A stretch of 64,000 nucleotides of DNA. It comes from Poronia punctata (Eukaryota; Ascomycota; Sordariomycetes; Xylariales; Xylariaceae). The stretch covers positions 170,460 to 234,459 of the forward strand of contig MU401494.1 of NCBI GenBank assembly GCA_022579005.1. The letters are read 5' to 3'. A model generated the notes under the pieces. It was not told where the DNA came from, searched no databases, and saw only the letters and a list, made by a program, of their open reading frames with translations. Positions 1 through 9,000 of the stretch are shown one piece after another. A program made the position numbers and the translations under genes. How positions within the stretch are numbered: position 1 is the stretch's first letter; the number at the start of each line of letters is the position of its first letter.

Positions 1-3000
1 ACAAGGATAGACATCTTCAATGTTGTGCGTCTCGACGCCATTCTCCTCGGCCGCGCGGTCCAAGAACTTCCGGAGCGACTCATAGCCAAAGTTCATCAGG
101 GGGAAATCGGAAAGGGTGAACTCGCGAGGACGGATCGAAACCTGTTCCGCAATGAGGACAAGTGTCTCCTTGCTCCGTTTCACCCAGTCGCGTACGGGTC
201 TGTAGATTGCGGCGAACTTGTTGAAGTGGAAGTCGAAGCAGAGACGACCGCCCCTGACCTCGGCGAGAACGTCAAAGATGGAAAGGCGCCCGAGTTGATC
301 CGACGAAGCCGACACCTTGGTCTGTGGCATGGCACTCCGTTGGAAGAGCGAATCTGGCCGCTCAACCTGTCCGTGACGGTCCGAGTAGTCGAACGTGATT
401 TCTGTAAGATGGGTCAAAGCCGGTAGGTGCTGCGACTTGGGATGCAATAAAGACGCATAGTGGGCCCATCCATTGCTAGGTGCAGCGCGGTACTGATCCT
501 TTGTCCTACGAATGACGTCCAAGATGTTGTTGCCCTTGGTTGGAACATGCATCGGCCACATGGTGCTGAAGCAACCGACTGTGCCACTGATGTTGATGTT
601 TGTAGCCCACGGCTCACGACCATGACCTCGGTTCCACAGTGTTGCTGGGGAGCGATCGGGGAACGTCTGTGCGAAAGCATCGATCAGGGCCGCTTGAAAT
701 AACTCGACGGGCTTGGTCTGGAAAGCACCGTTGGCCGATTCAAGCAGACATGTCGTGGTTTCCTTATCAAGGCTGAAGCTAGCTTGTAACGTGTCTCCAA
801 CCAGGTTGGATTTCCCATCCAGTCCCCAGTAGTCAGTCGGGGCCGTGGGCATCCCTCCATCCAGCCTGGCCTTTTCTGGATCTAGATGTTCGGTCGCATA
901 CTGCGCCTGCAGCGAACACCAGGTCGGGAAGGGGAGAGAAGGCGCTCTGGATATGGAGCCCCTGTTTACGTACTCCTCAAGGTCCTCTACAACAATTCGC
1001 CATGACATGGGATCAATGACCAGACGGGGAGCAGCGATAAAGAGATATTGCTCATGACCGACAGTCATCTTATCGGCCACCAAGATCGGACCTTGTTGGA
1101 CGTCGACAGTCAATTGGCTCGACGAAATGATTCCATCCATGGCTTCAGTAGTTGATATAGTGTGCTCCGTAAAAGAATACGAGCCAGCCACATCATCCAC
1201 GATGCTTTGAACCCATCGCCCTTGCCGGTTTTGGGAGAATCTGGCACGGAGCATAGAGTGGCTCCGAACAACATCATGGATGGCGCGGCCCAGTGCGTCT
1301 CCAGAGATAGGCCGGGTTAGCCGTAGAAGAAGACTCTCGTTGAAGTGGAGATTCCCAAGCGGCGAAACCTCGAAATACAAGCTCTGGATGGGTAAGAGGT
1401 CAAAAGGTTCACCGGTCGACTCCGAAGCGTGCTCCGAAGTCGGCGGGCCCTGCAGTAAAATGGCGAGCTGCGATATGGTTTTACAACGGAAAATATCGGC
1501 CACTGCCACAGTGACACCAGCTGCACGGCACTGCGACGATACCTGCATCGCGCTGATGGAGTCACCGCCGAGGCGGAAGAAGTTATTGTGGATGCCGACA
1601 GACGACGGGTCCTTGTCCAAGACTTTGGCCCAGATGCCTTGCAGCATCGCTTCAAACTCCGTCCTCGGCATTTCATTCGACACTGCCGAGGAATTATACT
1701 CATCGAGCTGCTCGGGTGTGAGGAGCCCTGCTGCGCATCGGAGCTTCTTACGGTCCAGTTTGCCGGTTGTGGTGTAGGGCATGTGCGAGAGTGGAAGATA
1801 GGCGACCGGAATCATATAGGTCGGGAGTGATTTGGCCATCTCCATCTCGGCATTCTGGGCCTCGGCGGAGAATTCCCGGTTGGGCTGCATGAGAAAGTCG
1901 TTCTCGGGTGGGGGAAAATCGTCTTGGGCACCTTCAGAGTCGGCCGGGCCACGCCAGCAGACGAATGCGACAAGCATCGGTCGGGCCCCATCTCCCGCTG
2001 GTTTCACCACTTCCACGACAGCATCACCGGCACCACGGAATGACGAGCGTAAGTGCGTTTCCACTTCGCCGAGCTCTAGGCGCTGGCCGCGTAGTTTGAC
2101 TTGGTGGTCCTTGCGGGATATAAACTGGAGCGCACCACCATCAGTGTAGCGCACCAAGTCGCCGGTCCTGTACACACGACCGGGCGACGTGCCACGAAAC
2201 TTGACAAGCCATGTCGGCGGCGCTATGAATGCTTCGGCCGTCTTCTCCAGGTTATTGAGATATCCACGGCCGACAATCGGACCTTCGAGCAAAAGTTCGC
2301 CCACGGCACCGAGGGGAAGCAGTTGATTCGGGTCATCCGGACTCACGACCCAACCGGTGCTTCCGCAGCAACGACCCAACGTTCGGCTGTCAGTGATGTC
2401 TGGACTGACGTACTGGCCTGCGCTCATGATTGTGCATTCGGCAGGCCCATAGGCCAGCACGAGATTTACATGACATCTCCAAGCATCGAATTCTTTGCGA
2501 GTGACGGCTTCACCACCAAACATAAGAGTACGTAAAGTCGGGAAGTCGGCCGGATTGAGAACTCTGGCAACAGACGGGGTCAAAACTGCCCAGTTTGCCT
2601 CCAAGACGGCAACGGCCTGTGCGATATCCTGCCGCTGCATGTCAGAAGGTATGCAGATACAACCGCCCATCCCCAGCGTTGTTAGATGCTCCATGATTGC
2701 TGCATCGAATGCGTACGAAGAGAATTGGAGCGTTCGAGTCTCCGTGTCCATGAGTGTGGCCTTGCCGTGGTAAGTGATACCGCTGGCGAGATTACGATGG
2801 TCGAGGATGACGGCTTTGGGTTTGCCTGTCGATCCGCTGGTGAAAACAGCGTAGACGGCATCGTCGAGCCTTCGACCTTGTTCCTTGCCGGGGTCCATCG
2901 AGAGTTCCCAACCGGTAATGTCATCGTCGACGACGACAACATCTGTAGCCAGATCCAAGGCACCTTCCTTCTTGGAATGGGAAGCGAGCACAACCGTGGC

Positions 3001-6000
3001 ACCTGCTTGGCGGCAAAAGTCCCGCAGTCTTTCCATCGGCTGAGACGGATCCAACAATAACACGGCAGCACCCGCTTTCACAACTCCCAACATGGCCACG
3101 GCCGTCCACCGAGACCTTTCAAAGTAAAGGGGAACGAGCTGGTTAGGACCGACAGCTCGCCGCTGGAGCTCCGCGGCGACGTACCAGGATAGCACGTCAA
3201 GGTCCTCATATGTAAACGCGCCATCCCACGCATCCACGGCAAGGGCAGTGGGCTGCGACAAACACCGCCTTTCGATAAGCTTGTCGACAAACTCGTCTAC
3301 CGGCTCATATTCCTGCTGCTGGTAGCCTGACAGCCGGTCCCCGTGCAGTTTGCCGTAAAGACTGGCCTTACCAACCGTTTGGTACGGGTCTTGCATGATG
3401 GTGCGTACAGCTTGTTCAAATGCGTCGGCCACATTCTCCACGTGTTCGTCTGACAAGAACGTGTTGTTATACGCCCACAACACGTTGATTTCCACATCAT
3501 GTATAGCGATGTTCACAAGAAGATCGTACTCGGTGGCGCCGTGGGGGACAACACGTCCAATCTCTAGAGAGCAACCATCAGTGGTCTGCTCCATCTCTTT
3601 TTGCACGGACATGGCTGTGTTGAAGAGGTCATCTGCAGAAGTCTTTGCTGCCCTGATCTTCTCAGTTAACGGCAAATGCTGGTACTCCAAAGACTGCACA
3701 AATTCGGCTTGACTAGTGTGCAGCAATTCTAGTATTTGACGATCGGAGCCGAGTTGGATACTGCAAATGAGGAGGTTAATGAATGGTCCAACGGCATCAT
3801 GCATGCCAGGGATGGGTATATCTCTTCCGGCCGACATGTAGCCGAAACAGGCCGATGAGGAATTAAGATAGACCCTTAGGACAAGGGCCCAAGCCAGTTG
3901 AAACACGGAGGCCATGGTTAACCCGTGGTGCGCGCAGAAGTCAGCCAACTCCTGTTTAAAGGCAAGAGTGTGCGGGAGCGTTTTGTGTTGCACCGTTTCG
4001 CCAGAGGTCAGGTCAGGGTCAAGCGCTCCAGAGGGTGATGAAGCCGGAAGCAGGCAAGGCTCTACTGAAGCGAGATACTTGTTCCAAAACTTGACCGCTT
4101 CGTCGACCGGAACATTCGCAAGCCAGGAGATGTACTGACGATAGGCGTTCACGGTCGACATCTCCAGTCTATCGTCATAGGCGAGCCTCAAGTCACGTAA
4201 GAAGACTTCTAGGGATAGACCGTCAACCACTGTGTGATCAACTTCGAACAGGCAGGCAACCTCTCCGGACGAAGATGAAAAGATGGTCAACCGGTGTGGC
4301 GGACTTAACGCGGCCGGTTCGAACACTTGATGGTAAAGTTGGCTCAGCGGATCGTCGTTGGTCTGCAAGGTCGCGCAAATGTCCATCGGGGGGGTTCTGA
4401 GTACAACCTGGCTGTGTCGGCCAGTTCCATTCGGCTCCTCGTAAAAAACAGAACGAAGGACGGGGTGCTTCTGGAGCACCTTTTCCCACGCATTCATCAA
4501 CCTCGTCAGATCCACTGCTGACCCGTCCTGATTCTTCACCGGCCAAAACCAGCGGTTCGCATACAGACCTGCAACTTTAGCCTGACTGAGTAGCATTCCC
4601 TCCTGTGCGGGAGAGCAGGGATAGGCGTCTTCAACATCCCAAGAACGGGATTTGATTCTTGCAACGATGCCATCGTTGAACCGGTCCAACTCATCGTACG
4701 AGTATGCGAGCAGTGGGAAGTCAGAAATGGTGAAGGTGGGCACTTGCTGCGTCAAGATGGACGCAGCAGACTCCAAGTATTGCCGCGTGTTTCGAATCCA
4801 TTGATCGATTGACGAAACCGGGCATTGCATATGGCGATTGTATGTGAACCCGAAACAGAGCTTGGAGCTCCTAACCTCGGCCCGGATGTCGATCAGGGCA
4901 AATCGCCCTGTTTGAGGTGACACTTGGAAACGCTCTCCATCCCCAAGGGGGAATCGCTGCAATACGGAGCTAGAATCCTCGCTAAATCCAGTATCATAGT
5001 CGAGGACAATCTCTAACGGAGCATCCCTGTGGGCGACGGCTGCGCCTTCCGGGTGAAGGTAACGGGACATAAGATACTCCCAGCCGTTGTTTTTTACATG
5101 GCGTCTCCCGTCTTTTACCTTTCGCACAATGTCGAGAAAACTGTCGTTAGGTCGCACGGCGACGTCTGCTGGCCATACCGTCGAGAACCATCCCACGGTT
5201 CGGGACACGTCGATGGCAGGGTCCCATGGCTCGCGTCCGTGCGACTCGGAAAAGATTACAGGAGGTGAGCGATCCCGGAATGTCGCAACAAATGCTGAGA
5301 GGAGGGCGGCGTGGAGGACCTCAACTGTCGTAGTGCCAAAAGCGTCATTGGCAGGTCCGAGAAGTATACGGGAAATGTCGGCGGGCAGCTCGAACCCATT
5401 GTCATCAGCGTCGCCCCAGCAGTTACCACGCCCTTCTATTGCCCAATACGAGGACATGTCCGGTGGCGTGAATTTAGGCAGCACCTTGGAAGGATGCAGC
5501 GCCTTCGCCGCATATGAGGCCTGTAGTTGGCACCAGGCCTGATAAGGCATCGGCGGTGTGAGTGGCTCCTGTTCACCATGTATGAGCAAGGCTAAATCGG
5601 TCAGTATGATATGCCACGAAGCATTGTCAATGGCAAGATGATGAACAGTGAGAGCAAGATAGAAAAAGCTGTCGTCAGTATCAATGTCAAAGATGTGTGA
5701 GACAACAAGGGGGCCATGTTCGATATTCAACCGCTCTTGGTCCTTGTAAAACAGCTGGTTCGCCTCATCTGTAGTGGGTACTCGATCTTGAAGGTCCAAG
5801 TAACTGTGTGCAATATCGTCGGTGATGATTTGCTCCCATCCATTATCCAGGCTCTGGACGAATCTAGCGCGCAGCATGGAATGGTTTGTGACGATCCAAC
5901 GAACTGCATCCTTCAGCCGCGCCAATGGAACCGACTTGGGAAGACGAAAGGCACGGCTTTGGTTGAAGTGGTTATGTGTCCCGCTGCAGGTTTCGAAGAA

Positions 6001-9000
6001 CAACTTTTGAATCGGCGAGAGACTGAATTTCTCGTACAAGGGCTCAACGGCCGATGCTGACACATAATGTCTTTCTTCCGTCTCGAGGCTCAACTGGCCA
6101 ATCGTCTTCAGTCTGAACAAGGCAGGAACGGATGTCTCAAACCCTGCAGCGGCGCACTCGGCGACGACCTGCATAGCGGCGATAGAATCACCTCCGATGC
6201 GGAAAAAGTTATCGTCCATGCCAATGGAGTCAGCTTGCATCTTTAGCACCTTTGCCCAAATCTGTTGAAGTTTCCTTTCAGCCTTGGTCGAGGGCCCTCG
6301 CTTGGTTACTCCGGCCTCGCTAGTGTATGACCGAATCTGATCAATGGATAGCCCGGCGCAGGTTTCTCGCAACATGCGGCGATCCACTTTACGACTGCGC
6401 GTGAACGGCAGTCTCCTCAGGGGAAGAAACACTTCAGGAACCATGTAAGTGGGGAGCGAAGCCGACAGATACGCTCTCGCCTTTTGACTCAGTTCTCGGA
6501 AACGATCTGTTGGGCCCGAGATAACGTCCACCTCTCCGTCCATTCCGACCTTGAGGTCTTCACTCTTGGACGAGACAAAGGCAGCCAAAAAGGGAGCCCG
6601 GCCTTCCTCGTGGGGCACGATGACGTCCGCCACGACATCGACGGTGTCTGCGAAACACTTCTTGGCGTAGTGCTCCACTTCGCCAAGTTCGATGCGTTGA
6701 CCGCGAAGCTTTACCTGGGTATCCTTTCGGCCGATGTAACGCAATGACCCGTCGGGCTTGCGTTGGACCAGATCGCCCGTTCTGTAAAGGCGACAAGAGC
6801 CACCAGGCCGGAAGTTCGTTAGCCAGGAAGGAGAGTTATCATGAAAGATGAAGGAAGCCGCAGTCCGCTCGGGATTATTCAGGTAGCCCAGCGAGACGAT
6901 GGGGCTTTCAACGAATAGCTCACCGACCGTCCCGATGGGCGCCAGTCTGTTCTCGTTCTTGGGATCGACCACCCAGCAAGCGGCGCTGCTAGGAAATCCA
7001 ATATTGTTTGGGTCTTTAGGGTCGCGAAGTTGTGGTTGTATAGTGGTGACAATGGCACACTCGGCAGGGCCGTACGCGTTGAGAAGATGAACGTGAGGGG
7101 CCCATTGCAAGACGACTTCTGGAGGGATGGGTTCACCAGCCACAAGGAGCGTCTTCAAGGTCGGTACCTTGACCGGATCAATAATTCGGGCAACGGATGG
7201 GGTTGTAAATGCCCAGTTCGACCTAAGATCATTTATCGAGTCGGCCAACCTGCCACCTTGCAGGTCTTCGTTAGACGGGACACAGATGCATCCACCGGCC
7301 ACCAGAGTGAGCAAGTTGTCCGAGACGCTAATGTCAAATGCATATGCCGCGAACTGGAAGATGCGCGACTCGGGACCAAGGAACATGGTGGCAATGTTTG
7401 CGAGTGCGCTAGTAGTCCAAGATATGTGCGAGTGAACTGCGCCCTTCGGTGTGCCAGTCGACCCAGATGTAAAAACCGCGTAGATGGGATGGTGAGGTTG
7501 CAGCGCCGGGTTGGGCACTACTATATCCGCGTCGGGCTTATACGCACTATTCCAGTCCCTGCCGAGAACAATGGTACGGGGGGTGAGGCTACAGGCCTTA
7601 TCCGCGTATCGTTCCGAGGTGATGACAAAGGGCGCTCTGGCCTCCTGACCGATCGCTTGCAGACGTTGGACCGGGTGGGAAGGGTCAACTAGGATAAATG
7701 CACCTCCGGCCTTGACCACGCCCAACATGGCGACCGTAGTCCAGCGAGACTTCTCAAACAGAAGCGGAACGAAGATTTCGGGGCCTAGCCCTTGCTCCAT
7801 GAGGTACGCAGCAAGGCTCGAAGAATGGGCATCCAATTCACTGTAAGTGAAATCCCCATCCCAAGCGCAAATAGCGGGGGCGTCTGGGCGGATGTCGACC
7901 TGCTGACTAACAAGTCCATGAGCATACACTTGAACAGGTTCTGGTAAGGACCGGTTCGACTGTCGTAGTTCAGCCCAGTCTTCGGCGCATGTGACGTCCA
8001 AGTCACTAATTCGGAGTCCGTCATTCGATAGGCTGAGCTGCTGGAAGATATGGCCTAGTTGATTCATCATCCGGTCGAATTGTGTCTCCTGAATTACGTT
8101 GGGGTCAAAGGTGGCCTCGATGCTAAGGTGATCGCGAGTCTGATAACAGATCAGGTTGATGGCATACGTGCTAAACGCATCGAGCGATGACAAGTCCCTC
8201 ATGGCGCGGAATAAGGTCGGTGCATCTTCCTTCTCGGGCTGAATGACCATTAGACTCTGGAACCCGCAGGCCGCAGCGGGTTCTGGGCCCAGTCGGCTTA
8301 TGTATTGCAGGCCGATTTGTTCGAAGGGCATCGTGTCAACAGACTCGTCCTGGACCAGCTGCAGCGCACCGGCGACAGTGGCGTCGGAGGGAACATTCAG
8401 TCGGCATGGAACAGTAGCAATCGTGGGCCCCGTCATCTCCTCGATACCAAGGACAGGCGCTCCACGACCAGCAACCGTGACGCCAAATATCGTGTCCGAA
8501 GAGTCTGTGTAAAGAGAGATAAGGATACTCCAAGCGAGCTTCAGCCTAGTCGGTGCGCTATACTGCGAACCACCACGGACGTTGACGGGGATACCGACGG
8601 TCCTCTTCACAGTAGGCGTTGGGATATACGCCGGAGATGGAAGAGCGGGAAATACAGCTGTCTCAAGATCTGTCAACTTGTTCTTCCAAAATTCTTCAGA
8701 CGAGTCTTTAGCCTGCATGGTGTACTCCACGAAAGGGGCGAAAGGGCGAGACGCGAGCTGCTGGCCTTCATAGGCCGCTTGTACCTGTTTTAGAAGCAGA
8801 GGTAAAGCCCAACCATCGCATAGCGCATGGTGAAACGTGAGGGCAAACTTGTAGTGGTCGCCTGGGTTGGAGGGCTCGCAGAGACAGGGTCTAGTTAATG
8901 TGCTACCTAACGCGAAGTCGTCGGCGTTGGCCAGCTCCGCCGACGATGAGGCCCAAGACAGGTTTCCCTGAACCACAACCGAGTATAGCGCCCCGTTGAC

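Noticed and set aside
1280..1777. 165-aa plus-strand frame
   Set aside because: It lies opposite the third carrier and epimerase domains of the NRPS and resembles no protein.
7030..7692. 220-aa plus-strand frame inside the NRPS region
   Set aside because: It is the antisense of the A2 domain; the minus frame has all adenylation motifs.
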